Translations under genes and position numbers: made by a program | NCBI GenBank assembly: GCA_016711125.1 | Contig: JADJTQ010000007.1 | Coordinates: forward strand, 310,001 to 374,000 | DNA length: 64,000 nt | DNA from: Saprospiraceae bacterium | GTDB lineage: Bacteria; Bacteroidota; Bacteroidia; Chitinophagales; Saprospiraceae | Direction: 5' to 3' | Shown here: positions 42,226-51,831 of the stretch, piece after piece | Numbering within the stretch: position 1 is the first letter of the stretch | How the letters are laid out: the number at the start of each line of letters is the position of its first letter | The notes under the pieces: model-generated | What the model was told of the DNA's origin: nothing | Database searches by the model: none | Seen by the model: only the letters and a program-made list of their open reading frames with translations

Positions 42226-42742
42226 AACTAATCAAAGAGATCGACAGACTGATATAAGTCGTTGGGAAACGAATGGACGTTCGTTATGACGAACTGAAGC
42301 CAGGCTGCATGGTCGAAATCATGAGTCTTTGAAAATCAAATCATTGGGTCAAATTTCGTGACCTCAAATTTCGTGATTTTCAAATCAAAAACAGATGCGG
42401 AGATAATTTACGAGACTTTGAGTTCCGGACAAAAAAAAAGCTACCTAGATACTAGTTCCAGGCAGCTCAAACACAAAATCCGTAAGAAAGATCTTCTATA
42501 TCGGGACACTAAATAGATTATCGTCTACATGTAGTAATAAATCTGTTACAAAGATAAGACCAATAATGTAATATCGCAACTAAATCATATGTTAATTTTT
42601 CAAAATTTCATCCTTTTTAGCAAAAAATATTACCACCTCCTAAATGGTTGGCAATTTCAGAGTCGTAATTGTAACATGGCTTACGTAGGCAGGAAGGTCG
42701 ACCGGGATTACCCTTCGGGAATCCGTAAACAAATAGTTTGAG
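42226..42742. other. Intergenic with terminator and palindromes
   Basis: 517 bases. It holds the minus-strand terminator at 42431-42467 and a near-palindrome GGATTACCC-TTC-GGGAATCC at about 42704-42722. No coding sequence is supported. Confidence 0.5.
42431..42467 (-). terminator. Terminator-like hairpin after the uxaA operon
   Basis: Minus strand: AGCTGCCTGG and CTAGGTAGCT pair imperfectly (plus coordinates 42439-42448 with 42458-42467) and are followed by nine T's (42439-42431). It lies about 275 bases downstream of the aminotransferase stop, the last gene of the operon. Confidence 0.65.
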
Positions 42743-43645
42743 CTAGAAGATTAAGGGGGTGCAATAATGATCAACCTTGCTAAAAAAGAGTTTTCGAATT
42801 TCTTTGAGCAGGGGCCCATTAACTGCGTGCATTTTTCTTCCGTCTATTTCGGAAACTGGTGTTAGCTCACCCATGCTGCCGGTACAAAAAACCTCATCTG
42901 CACTGTAAAACTCAGTTAACGAGCAGTTTCTTTCCACAATCTTAATGTCATGCTCCTTACATAATTCGATGACCAGGCCCCTGGTGATTCCATGCAGGCA
43001 AGCATCGGCATGTGGGGTGTAGACTACGTTATTTTTAATCAGGAAGATGTTGGTATCATTGAGCTCACTGGCAAATCCATGGACATCTAACATCAAAGCG
43101 GCGTCGACATGGGCAAAATTAGCCTGGATTTTTGCTAAAATATTGTTGATCAGATTATTGTGGTGAATTTTGGAGTCCAGATGATTAGGGGAGTTTCTCC
43201 TGATTGATGACGTAATGACTTTGATTCCGTGGTCATTGTCATAAACTGGTGGTTTCCATTCGGCCAAGACAATTAGACATGGGCCTGATTGGTTTAGCCG
43301 AGGATCCATCCCAGAAGTCACTTTTTCACCCCGAGTGAGGGTGAGGCGAATGTGAGTGTCTTGCCTCATACCATTGGCTTGAAGTGTTTTCATGATGCTT
43401 TCCTTGACAAAATTAAGATCAGGCAGGGGATCAAAAGCCAGGGCCTTTGCCGAATCATACAATCGCTGTAAATGCCGCTCGAGCATAAAAATGCCTTGGG
43501 GGTAAACCCGCATTCCTTCCCAAACTGCATCGCCTCCTTGTACCGAGGAATCATAGACTGATATCTTTGCATCCCGTCGCGGAAGCAGACGGTCATTGAC
43601 AAAAATCTGAATGTTTTCATTTTGGGGATTATACTTCTGGAGCAT
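42743..43645 (-). CDS. Class IV aminotransferase (branched-chain / D-amino-acid type)
   Basis: Intact at 300 residues. It is a fold-type IV PLP enzyme: the catalytic lysine lies in HLDSKIHHNNLINN (around residue 156), the Glu in GFASELNDTNIFLI, and phosphate-binding residues in GITRGLVIEL and CTGSMGELTPVSEIDGR. These features fit the IlvE/Dat/PabC class; the substrate cannot be read from sequence. Its start overlaps the end of the sulfotransferase gene by 17 bases, so the two are translationally linked. It is last in the operon uxaA-amidohydrolase-sulfotransferase-aminotransferase. Confidence 0.88.
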   Translation of the reverse strand: MLQKYNPQNENIQIFVNDRLLPRRDAKISVYDSSVQGGDAVWEGMRVYPQGIFMLERHLQRLYDSAKALAFDPLPDLNFVKESIMKTLQANGMRQDTHIRLTLTRGEKVTSGMDPRLNQSGPCLIVLAEWKPPVYDNDHGIKVITSSIRRNSPNHLDSKIHHNNLINNILAKIQANFAHVDAALMLDVHGFASELNDTNIFLIKNNVVYTPHADACLHGITRGLVIELCKEHDIKIVERNCSLTEFYSADEVFCTGSMGELTPVSEIDGRKMHAVNGPLLKEIRKLFFSKVDHYCTPLIF

Positions 43646-44361
43646 AGTCTGGATTGGTTAAAGATTGTGCATAGAGAAAATGGTAATCACGCAGGCAATC
43701 ATCATACAGTTTCCGAAATCGTTCTGGCAATGGGTCATCACTTGATGATTGTTTTTCAAATCCAGACGAATTATGTACGTTTTTGTACCAGTATGGAGCC
43801 CAAACTCCATCATATGCCTTGGCACCCTTAGGCCATCTTAACATCGCATGTTCAAAAGGTAGGTCCAAAGCTTTGCAAAGCCTTCGAATGTACAATTTCG
43901 GATCCCCAAAACGTCATTGGAGTCAATCACGATGGGTTTGTGCACTGCCTTTTCAGCAAACCATCGGTACAGCTCTGCCTGACGCTTGATACCCACATCC
44001 TGCTCAGTGGGCTCTTTAATGACCTTACTATAGGAGGTAATAATCCTGAGCGGATCTCGGATCAAAAAGACGTTAAGGCAAGGCTCAAATTTACCTGGAT
44101 TAAGTACCTTAAAATGAGAAGCCATATTTTTATAAACTGATGCTTGCTATGAGAGTCTTGTTGCAGGTAGTCCCATACAAGATCTTCTCGGCATGGCAGA
44201 GCATTCAATATCTCATCTTTGCCAGGATGATCATAATCGGTATGAGCTAGATACACACCGTAAAAGGGCTCATCGAATACTTTTACATCATTTCGCTGGG
44301 CGAATGAGTACATCAAAGCAGTTGAGATGGTGCGAGGACAGCTTATGAGATTAATGATCAT
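43629..44361 (-). CDS. Sulfotransferase-family protein, two frameshifts
   Basis: About 244 residues after repair. The 5'-phosphosulfate-binding loop is LISCPRTISTALMYSFAQR near the N-terminus (S-x-PR-xxST pattern). The 3'-phosphate motif is FLIRDPLRIITSYSK (RDPxxxxxSxxK). The rest reads YIRRLCKALDLPF, MLRWPKGAKAYDGVWAPYWY, typical of bacterial PAPS-type sulfotransferase-like proteins. Breaks lie in an A-run near 44128-44133 and near 43898-43905. The start overlaps the amidohydrolase stop by 4 bases (ATGA). Pairing with a class IV aminotransferase recalls eukaryotic proteins in which a similar P-loop domain is fused to a BCAT-like domain. Confidence 0.78.
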
Positions 44362-45193
44362 TTTCCTATGCCGTAAAACCGCTTGGAATTACCAGATAAA
44401 ATAGCAGTTTGCTCTGTCAGGCTAAATTTTTCGAAATAATGCAATGCCTGATCCAGCCAAACTTCATAGGTGGTTGCCAGGGTACTCACCGGCCAGTCGC
44501 TTCCATACATGCAGCGTTCCGGCCCAAACAGTTGAAACGTGAGGTCAAGGTAAGGTACGAGATCATCCGGTTTCCAATATTGCCAGTGAGCTTCGGTTAC
44601 CAGGCCTGAAATCTTACAAAAAACATTAGGGCTTTCGGCAAGACGAGCCAATCCCTTGCTCCATTTCAAAATACGACCGTCACGGATGTCGGGTTTACCA
44701 ATGTGATCCAACACGATGGATAGTTCTGGTAGTTGTCTCACCAGCTCGATAGCTGCGTCCAACTGATGCCAATAGATCAGAAGATCATAAGTGTAGCCAA
44801 ATCCGGCTAATTGATCTAATCCGAAAATAAAATCCGGATCTGCCATAATGCTCAAAGGTTCTGCCTGAAGTATATGCCTAAAACCAACGAGTTTTTTCTC
44901 CTTGCTATATGATGCGAGTTTTCTTTAATATTTGAACTCCGCAGATCAACCCAACCAACTACCCCAAATATCCAGTCATGTTGATTGGCTAGATCCAATA
45001 AAAACCTGGTTTCAGCATCAGACTGATCTGCTTGTACGGTAATAGTCCCAGTCACTTTCCTTTGTTCGAGCAGTGGGAAAAGGTCTTCCGGTAAGAAATC
45101 TGTCCTTATTTTGTCCATAATACCCGGAGTCATCCAGGTATCTCTGTCTGGGTTAAACTTCCAAAAATGCTGATGCGCATCAATGATTTCCAT
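44358..45193 (-). CDS. Amidohydrolase family protein, L-fuconolactonase-like, one frameshift
   Basis: TIM-barrel amidohydrolase-2 protein of about 278 residues. The N-terminal metal motif is IIDAHQHFWKF, later VLDHIGKPDIRDG, and the C-terminal YGSDWPVS carries the catalytic Asp. This set is typical of sugar-lactone hydrolases such as L-fuconolactonase and pyrone-dicarboxylate lactonase. One missing A near 44925-44930 splits it; repaired, it reads SYSKEKKLVGFRHILQAEP. It starts 3 bases after the uxaA stop. A lactonase next to a sugar-acid dehydratase suggests oxidative breakdown of a deoxy sugar or uronate. Confidence 0.82.
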
Positions 45194-45196
45194 ACC

Positions 45197-46837
45197 TTAA
45201 AGACTAATACCTCGCTTCCAAGGTATAAAATCATCCTGACTCAATCTTTCGGCTGCCGTCAGTTTTGAGCCATTAGCCACTTCAATAATCATTTCAAAGA
45301 GCTCACGACCTTTAGATTCGATGGTATCCAATCCCTCAATAATGGTGCCCGCGTTGATGTCAATAATATCTGACATCGTTTTTGCCAAAACTGAATTAGT
45401 CGACATTTTTATGGTGGGGCTGATCGCATTTCCCGTTGGCGTGCCCAGCCCGGTGGTAAAAACAATGATATTTGATCCGGCTCCAGCCAAACCTGTCGTT
45501 GATTCCACATCATTTCCTGGGGTACAGAGCAAATTTAAACCAGGTCTGCTGACAATCTCACCATAATCCAGGACACCTTGTACTGGTGAGCTTCCTCCCT
45601 TTTTAGCGGCACCGAGTGACTTGATCGCATCGGTAATCAAGCCATCCCGGATGTTACCAGGTGATGGATTGGCTTCAAAACCTGATCCATCGGCCTTAGC
45701 CCGGCTATTATAGCTTTGCATTAGATCAAGAAAACGGCTGGCTGTTGCATCGTCAATACATCGGTTTACCAAATCCTGCTCAGCACCATGCAGTTCAGGA
45801 AATTCGCTCAAAACCGCACTGCCACCCAAAGCCACTAATATGTCTGCGCAAAAGCCAAGTGCCGGATTGGCCGAAAGACCTGAGAAACCATCGGATCCAC
45901 CGCATTCGAGACCCAGGGTAAGGTGCTTAACATGTGCCGGCTTCCTCGTTATTTGATTGGCTAGCTGAAGGCCAGCGAATGTTGTTTTGATGATATCTTC
46001 AATAAATTGTTCCTCTGACTCTCCTGTTTGTTGCTCGAAATAATAGACAGGCTTATCGAAATCCGGATCCATTTGATCCACAAAAGATTTTAGTGTCTTA
46101 GCCTCGGCGTTTTGACACCCGAGACTTAGAACAGTCGCTCCCGCTACGTTGGGATGCGTAATGTAAGATGCCAGCAATTTGCATAACATTTCTGAATCCT
46201 GCCTGGTACCACCACAGCCCCCTTCGTGAGTGAGGAACTTTATACCGTCGATATTACCAAATAGACGCTCACCGGCATAAACTTTATCGGTGCCAAGGGC
46301 GACCTGATGAAAATCCTCTTGGCCATCCTTAACGGCTGCTATCAGATTGTCAATCCTGATCCTTTTTTTTCTACCCTTGAAATAACCGAGTGGTTCAAGC
46401 AAGGTATCCTGGAGCAATTTAATATTTCGGTTTTCACAAAACACCAATGGTATAAACAGCCAATAGTTGCGCGTTCCTACCGAGCCGTCAGTCCGGTGAT
46501 ATCCATTGAAGGTCAGGTTTTGATAGTAGCTGATGTCAGGCTGTTGCCAGGAGGTTACCGATCGTATTTGATTGACAGGTGCTGTTTGATGTTTGGTATT
46601 CGAAGTGGTAATCCTCATGCCTTTAAATATTGGACGGGTTGCTACCCCCACGATGGTGCCGTACATCCGGACGAAAGCACCCTCTTTCAGATCTTCCGTG
46701 GCCACTTTGTGCTTGATTTCTATGTCTTCAACCGAGGTGACTTTCAGGTCGTCAACGATCATTTCAGTACCGGCCTTGATCGTCTTGATAGCGACCCAAA
46801 CATTGTCTGAGGGATGGATTCTTAGTACGGTAGACAT
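45197..46837 (-). CDS. uxaA: UxaA-family sugar-acid dehydratase (altronate/galactarate type)
   Basis: Intact at 546 residues. The N-terminal SAF-like domain is residues 1-85, followed by FNGYHRTDGSVGTRNYWLFIP, the hallmark of the UxaA/GarD main domain. HEGGCGGTRQDSE and LGLECGGSDGFSGLSANPALG contain the cysteines that bind the iron cofactor. UxaA removes water from altronate; relatives act on galactarate or other sugar acids. It is first of four tightly packed genes, divergent from a TetR regulator that may control it. Confidence 0.9.
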   Translation of the reverse strand: MSTVLRIHPSDNVWVAIKTIKAGTEMIVDDLKVTSVEDIEIKHKVATEDLKEGAFVRMYGTIVGVATRPIFKGMRITTSNTKHQTAPVNQIRSVTSWQQPDISYYQNLTFNGYHRTDGSVGTRNYWLFIPLVFCENRNIKLLQDTLLEPLGYFKGRKKRIRIDNLIAAVKDGQEDFHQVALGTDKVYAGERLFGNIDGIKFLTHEGGCGGTRQDSEMLCKLLASYITHPNVAGATVLSLGCQNAEAKTLKSFVDQMDPDFDKPVYYFEQQTGESEEQFIEDIIKTTFAGLQLANQITRKPAHVKHLTLGLECGGSDGFSGLSANPALGFCADILVALGGSAVLSEFPELHGAEQDLVNRCIDDATASRFLDLMQSYNSRAKADGSGFEANPSPGNIRDGLITDAIKSLGAAKKGGSSPVQGVLDYGEIVSRPGLNLLCTPGNDVESTTGLAGAGSNIIVFTTGLGTPTGNAISPTIKMSTNSVLAKTMSDIIDINAGTIIEGLDTIESKGRELFEMIIEVANGSKLTAAERLSQDDFIPWKRGISL

Positions 46838-47052
46838 GATTTAATATTTGATTTTAAGTTGCGAATCTACATGTATTTTTAGACTTGCTTTTCTGGAAGT
46901 ATCAAAAAAGGAGTCTTGCATTTTGATTGCGCCGATCGATCAATCTGCCTTTTTAGCAGGCGACAAAAAGATCATGATACCAATGATGTCAGGAGATCAT
47001 CAAAAGGATTTAAAAACAGAGACTTGGACGATTGATTAACGATAGATGGTAC

Positions 47053-47078
47053 TTGCGAATGCCAATTTGTTATTTTTG
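47053..47078 (+). promoter_or_regulatory. Candidate promoter for the TetR gene
   Basis: TATTTTTG (47071-47078) matches the -7 element TAnnTTTG, with TTG at 47053-47055, spacer 15 (shorter than the usual 19). It lies 23 bases before the TetR start, in the region shared with divergent uxaA. Confidence 0.4.
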
Positions 47079-47101
47079 CGATTTGGATCCCAGATGACAC
47101 T

Positions 47102-47782
47102 ATGAGTAATACGAACGCTAGTCAAAAGCGTACTTTGAAGGAGGCCAATATCATTGATGCTGCAGAAAAAGTTTTTTCGGCCGTGGGTTACTCTAATACT
47201 AAGATGGAAGATATCGCCAAAGAGGCAGGGGTCAGTAAAGGCACGGTGTACTTCTATTTTGATACGAAGGAAAATCTCTACATGGCTGTCACTTACCGGG
47301 CTTTGCTATTGCTTAATGACAGCTTATATCGTAGTCATGCTGCTCACAAATCGTCATTCGGATTAGAAAGTGTATTGGCTCTGGCCGAGACTTACCTGGA
47401 TTTTTGTGCCAAGTATTTTTTCTACAGTGAGGTGATTCTGGATTACATGACCCTCAATCGTTCAACCCAATTGGGAAAAGACCGAGCCCGTATGACCGAT
47501 GCTATCAAAGAAAGCATGTATTATCGCATGATCCAGGACATCCAAAATCTACCTGTCAAACTGATCACAGGCGAAATATCCCGGGGTGTTGAAGATGGTA
47601 GCATCGTCAATCGCCAGCGTCCCGAACTCCTTTATTTGGTCGCGTGGGGTGTGGTGGTGGGATTTGTCAAGCTAAACGTCGCGGCGGGTAGCTTCCGTAG
47701 TACCTTGCACCATGTTAATACCCAGGAGTGGCGAGACTACCTGATCACTGTACTGCGTTCAGATTTGTTGAGTAACCGTTAA
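47102..47782 (+). CDS. TetR family transcriptional regulator
   Basis: Intact at 226 residues. The helix-turn-helix is IIDAAEKVFSAVGYSNTKMEDIAKEAG, then VSKGTVYFYFDTKENLY, at residues 16-60, a textbook TetR DNA-binding domain. The C-terminal ligand domain is all-helical. It is divergent from the uxaA operon with 264 bases between them, so control of that operon and of itself is likely. Its ligand is unknown. Confidence 0.92.
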   Translation: MSNTNASQKRTLKEANIIDAAEKVFSAVGYSNTKMEDIAKEAGVSKGTVYFYFDTKENLYMAVTYRALLLLNDSLYRSHAAHKSSFGLESVLALAETYLDFCAKYFFYSEVILDYMTLNRSTQLGKDRARMTDAIKESMYYRMIQDIQNLPVKLITGEISRGVEDGSIVNRQRPELLYLVAWGVVVGFVKLNVAAGSFRSTLHHVNTQEWRDYLITVLRSDLLSNR

Positions 47783-47790
47783 TAATGCGG

Positions 47791-47813
47791 TAAAAAAAGA
47801 GACGCAATCTCTT
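47791..47813 (-). terminator. Terminator for the 47865-49141 gene
   Basis: Minus strand: AAGAGA / TCTCTT stem (plus 47797-47802 with 47808-47813), five-base loop, then a run of T's (47797-47792). It lies 52 bases after the stop of the minus-strand gene and sits in the convergent gap with the TetR gene. Confidence 0.7.
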
Positions 47814-47864
47814 GCTAGTTGGCAGTCCATTTGACAAGCCTTGCTGTTTTTAGTGCCATCCGTC

Positions 47865-49141
47865 CTATCTTTTTCTTACCCTTGTATTATCTGCTTCCTT
47901 TTTGTTGGCGGTATATGGTTTTTTGGCGACGATTCGAGACTTACCTTGATGAGCACTCGATGTCTGTTGCTGGGCCCTGGGTGAGGGCCTTTGAGAAGGC
48001 TCCCGGGAGTTAAAATGAAGCTCACGACGATCATTATTTGTTGCTCTTTGCTGTTGAGCATGGGGAGTAGAGCTTCGTTTGACAGCTTTGCCTGATCCAT
48101 CTTTATAGCTCTTAGAACTGGACGGGGTCCTGGATTTTATGGGTGCTCGCTCGCTGTTGGATTTGGAGAAAGTCCTTTCACTCTTATCATACCTTTTGGG
48201 TGCAATTGCCCTAGACTTTTGTGGCGTGATCTGGTCTTTTCGTAGATCGGATTTTGAAGCACCTCGATTTGGACGAGATGGGACTTCCTGATAACGATTG
48301 CCTTCGTCATAATGGGGTTTGCTGCGATTCACAGATCTATAAGCATCTGATCTTTGGGTGGGGTAACTCTTTGATATTTTAGGCCCATGAGCATTTGCAT
48401 GTTGCAACCGAATCTTTGCTGTACGCTGTGTCACATGAAGACTATGTGACCGATGCGACCGGTAGAATCGATGTACATGGGGAGCCCGATATATTTTCAC
48501 AACGTGACAATGGCTATAGTAATTGCGAATCCGGGGATGATAGACACTCCAAGTAAAGGGACTCCATGGACTCCACCAGTTGGGATAATAACTCCAACGG
48601 TAGGGAGAAATGTAGACTTGATAATGGTCATCAAATATGGACTGTACCGCTGGCCAATAATATACGTTTACATAGTCGTTTGACACATAATTCGAAGTTG
48701 GTCTGCTATTACCTGCATAACCGTCTCCCACAAAAGGTTCGACAATTACCTCTTCTCCGTATAAATCTTCGTCGCCAATGATTTGCAAAACAGCATCCCT
48801 TCGTCCGATTTTTCGATTTCAATTACTGCCACGTCTTGCAGGTCATATTTATCGATTGGCACCTGCATTATTATGGCGTGAAAATCTCCCTGGCGGCGGT
48901 GTTCAACCCGGACATAATCGATCCGGCCATCAAAGTTTAGATCTAGATTATTGACATAGGCGTTTTTAGAATTAATTTTTCGCTCGAAATCCCGGATAGA
49001 ATGAGCTTGCTTAAATATTTCGATGGCACCCTCCAGGCTAAAATAATCGCCATCGTAACCGGTTCGTTCGGTTCGGTATTGAGCTTGTGTTGCCGAAAAA
49101 AGGGTGACGAATAGTAACCCTGTAATGCATACTTTTTTCAT
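47865..49141 (-). CDS. Secreted Bacteroidota protein with a basic low-complexity tail, one frameshift
   Basis: About 425 residues. The signal peptide is MKKVCITGLLFVTLFSATQA. The N-terminal domain has NLDLNFDGRIDYVRVEHR (EF-hand-like DxNxDGxxD loop) and DVAVIEIEKSDEG, then IIGDEDLYGEEVIVEPF, a family I recall as common and uncharacterised in Bacteroidota. The middle has a Trp/Tyr-rich stretch (WSYYPNWWSPWSPFTWSVYHP). The last 170 residues are rich in Ser, Arg, Lys and Gln and probably disordered, with a possible nucleic-acid- or surface-binding role. A missing G near 48792-48800 splits the gene. Confidence 0.75.
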
Positions 49142-49540
49142 AGCATTTTTATTTAGTCATGATTAAAAGGAGACTATCCAATACTCCTTTTCTACTATGA
49201 TAAAGACCAAATGGGGGTTGCAAAGTTACAGGCACTTGTATATTTATAGGATACTTAACATAGGTTAAGAAAACGTGATCGTGTTCGAAGAAGGGAAAAG
49301 CAAATCGGTAGTGGATAATTTAAAGTAGGAGACAAGCTAAGGTTATGAAGCTCAAACACTGCTAAAAACATTATTACCAGCGATATTGCCCAGATCACTT
49401 TAAATTAAATCCTTCAAAATTCAGAGTTTCAATCCATAAATCAGCATACCAGGACTTAATGTGCGATCCCATAAATGTGCTATGGAACTTTTCTTAACTG
49501 AAATGGATCTAAAATTCTTTTTGGATTGTCATTTTAGACG
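49142..49540. other. Intergenic, no feature recognised
   Basis: 399 bases upstream of the secreted-protein gene. It should contain its promoter. No coding potential or clear palindromes were seen. Confidence 0.4.
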
Positions 49541-50064
49541 TCAGTACCACTTCATTGAAACGGAGGCAAGCTTAATTCTCAACTCCTGACTAAATTCCTC
49601 GTCATTTTCAAAAGTACCAGTGACGTTTACGAGTACTTCATTTGCCGCATCATTCCATGAAATGATCCTGGTTTTTGGTCGGAGGATCGAATCGGGATCA
49701 ATACCAAATTGATCCTTAACCTCTCTCCAGGCAAGCGCAGATAAATTAATAGGTTTTCTGATATCAAATTTTCCGGTCGAATCTCGTAGAAAGACTTTAG
49801 CAATCTGCACATTGGAAAACAACCGAATGTTGACACCGATCAACTGGCTGTCCTAAGATGGGACAATTTCATAGCCTTGTCCTTCTGTGGTGAGCAATTG
49901 CTTAGAGCTGTCCGACCAGGAGACCAGCACGCCTGCCTTTCTTGATGAATAGCCGTGATATTTAAATGATTGGTTTGGGTCTGGGTTTTACTTCTGTTGC
50001 AGAAAACAATTGCAAGGGTCGATAAGCAAAAGGTATAAACAACGAGTTTCCGGTAAAGAATCAT
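49541..50064 (-). CDS. Hypothetical membrane or exported protein, broken
   Basis: Minus strand. The N-terminus MILYRKLVVYTFCLSTLAIVF is a signal or membrane anchor. After one indel near 49930 the frame reads VLVSWSDSSKQLLTTEGQGYE. It then meets a TAG near 49853-49855 and continues DSQLIGVNIRLFSNVQIAKVF to the C-terminus EELRIKL-like strand region ending SVSMKWY. Total about 174 residues. I do not recognise the family. The start overlaps the stop of an upstream broken gene (ATGA), suggesting an operon. Confidence 0.45.
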
Positions 50065-50330
50065 TCGTTTTCTCTGGTGTCTGGTACCGAAGTTCTTGTC
50101 TCGCTGGTTATATTCACATCTTCAATACCATTACAAAGCTGTCGATAGAGTTGAAACTTGCTATCGCATCCCAGCGAACTTCAATAAATTCCTGAGGCCG
50201 GGTTTCAAACAACCATCACAAGAATGATTTTTACCGCTGTTGCAGGAGAGGAAAGCAATTTCTTAATTTCACAACAGCTCAGACTTGTAGAAGAAAGCTG
50301 GGCTCGGAATGGAATAGATTGACTGCATAA
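50061..50330 (-). pseudogene. Possible broken small gene upstream of the 49541-50064 gene
   Basis: Fragments in three minus-strand frames line up as one protein: KKLLSSPATAVKIILVMVV (membrane-like), LFETRPQEFIEVRWD, then FQLYRQLCNGIEDVNITSE and a TGA that overlaps the next ATG (GAATGATT). The overlap and the protein-like composition support a real gene with several indels. No family recognised. Confidence 0.3.
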
Positions 50331-50768
50331 GTACCCTGGCTTCATCGGGAAAGTGCTAAATATAGTTTTGGTAAAAGCTGTAACTGTGAGTATCCATACT
50401 ACTCAGCAGAATCAACTTAGGTCTCAATCAACATTGCGGAAATACTAGCCACACATAATTTAATTAAAAAAGATCGTTCAGGCAAGACCTGTATTTAGAT
50501 ACTTTAAGCGTATTTCAACAACGCACCACTTTATCGCATTTACCATTCATGTACCAATGATATATTAGTGATCTGCTTACCTAAAGCCCGGGTGATGCAA
50601 GTCATGCTTCGATTAGTAAATATTGAGCTTATCCTGGAACAATAATTCCGATTGTTCTTCTTTATTCTTGCTCAATTATGATGAGCGATCGAGGTATTCC
50701 ACCCAAGAACCTTTAACTTTTTATAGTGCCAAAATGTGGGATAATATGAATAATCCAAGTATTTAAAA
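50331..50768. other. Intergenic, no feature recognised
   Basis: About 440 bases between the broken small gene and the truncated Uma2 copy. Nothing supported. Confidence 0.4.
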
Positions 50769-51104
50769 TCATCCTGCCAAAAAGAGACTATCTCCGGTTG
50801 GATTTGTGGAAAAAGTCAGAGCAATAAACTCAATCTCTTCACAAAAAATTATTAAATCCGGTCTTACGACTGTGTCGGTGGCAAGAATGAAATCCAACTC
50901 ATAATAGAGTTTGCAACAACTGGAATTGCTTTCCAAAGAATTCATGAACATCCTTAGCGTGTTTCTGGCTACATCCTGGTGCAATTTATTCGCCGATGGA
51001 CTCACATCGTCGGGAATACCCCGAATCAATTCCCAATCACCTTTCCAGCGACGGTAGTCCTCGATTTTGAATTGAGGCAAATGATAGATTTTTATGGCAC
51101 TCAT
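50769..51104 (-). pseudogene. Uma2-family nuclease-like gene, truncated copy
   Basis: Start MSAIKIYHLPQFKIEDYRRW at 51104, then GDWELIRGIPDDVSPSANKLHQ and VVRPDLIIFCEEIE, the N-terminal two thirds of a Uma2 (DUF820) PD-(D/E)XK-like protein. After CEEIE the sequence diverges into FIALTFSTNPTG and stops. The C-terminal PSLIVEILS nuclease segment present in the neighbouring copy is absent. About 112 residues. It is a tandem, truncated duplicate of 51196-51724, with the same orientation. Confidence 0.7.
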
Positions 51105-51195
51105 AACTACAAAGCGATCGAAAAACAACATTCAAGCACTTTGATAGACGGGACGCGGACTAGAACAAAAAAAAAAGGGTCGTTGCGAGTCGTGT

Positions 51196-51724
51196 TTACT
51201 CAAATATATCTGAAAAATCAAGCTCCAAATGACATCCCTTTAAAGGAAAAGGATCATCTGGAGATCTCTTTAGATACTTCTCATCCTTTAGTTGGTAGGC
51301 ATGGATGGTTTGGTTTTCAGGATCTAGGATCAGATAGTTTTTAAGGCCATATTCTCGATAAAGCTCAAACTTAACTTTTTCGTCGATAAGCCTGCTAGAG
51401 TCCGATAAGATCTCCACAATTAATGATGGAGCAAATTGGGATAGTCTCCTTCAATCTCTTCACAAAAAATCATCAGATCCGGCCTCACAACCGTATTCGT
51501 TGCAAGAATTAAATCTAACGCGTAATAAATTTTGCAATCACAGGAATTGGATTCAAGGGCATTCATGAGCATCCTAAGCGTATTTCTGGCAACATCCTGA
51601 TGTAACCGATTCGCCGAAGGACTCATGGCATAGGGAATACCACGGATCAATTCCCAGTCACCTTCCCATCGTTGGTAATCCTCGATTTTGTATTGGGGTA
51701 ATGCTCAAATTTTATGGCACTCAT
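51196..51724 (-). CDS. Uma2-family putative restriction endonuclease-like protein, frameshifted
   Basis: About 176 residues after repair of indels near 51700 and 51440. Starting MSAIK at 51724, it reads GDWELIRGIPYAMSPSANRLHQ, VVRPDLMIFCEEIEGDYPN, then APSLIVEILSDSSRLID, KFELYREYGLKNYLILDPE and ends LELDFSDIFE. The D...E-I-L-S motif in PDL...PSLIVEILS is the PD-(D/E)XK-like core of Uma2. The family is abundant in cyanobacteria and Bacteroidota. Its biological role and nuclease activity are not established. Confidence 0.75.
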
Positions 51725-51783
51725 AGCTCTAAAGTTATCAAAAGCACCATAGATGCACTTTGGTAAAGGCTGGTGACTCAAAC

Positions 51784-51808
51784 AAAAAAAGGGGTACTTT
51801 CGCACCCC
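51784..51808 (-). terminator. Rho-independent terminator after the second Gfo/Idh/MocA gene
   Basis: Minus strand GGGGT (plus 51804-51808), eight-base loop, ACCCC (plus 51791-51795), then seven T's (51790-51784). It is 24 bases after the stop at 51832. Confidence 0.85.
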
Positions 51809-51831
51809 TTCTGTAATTTTCAAAACGTTTT

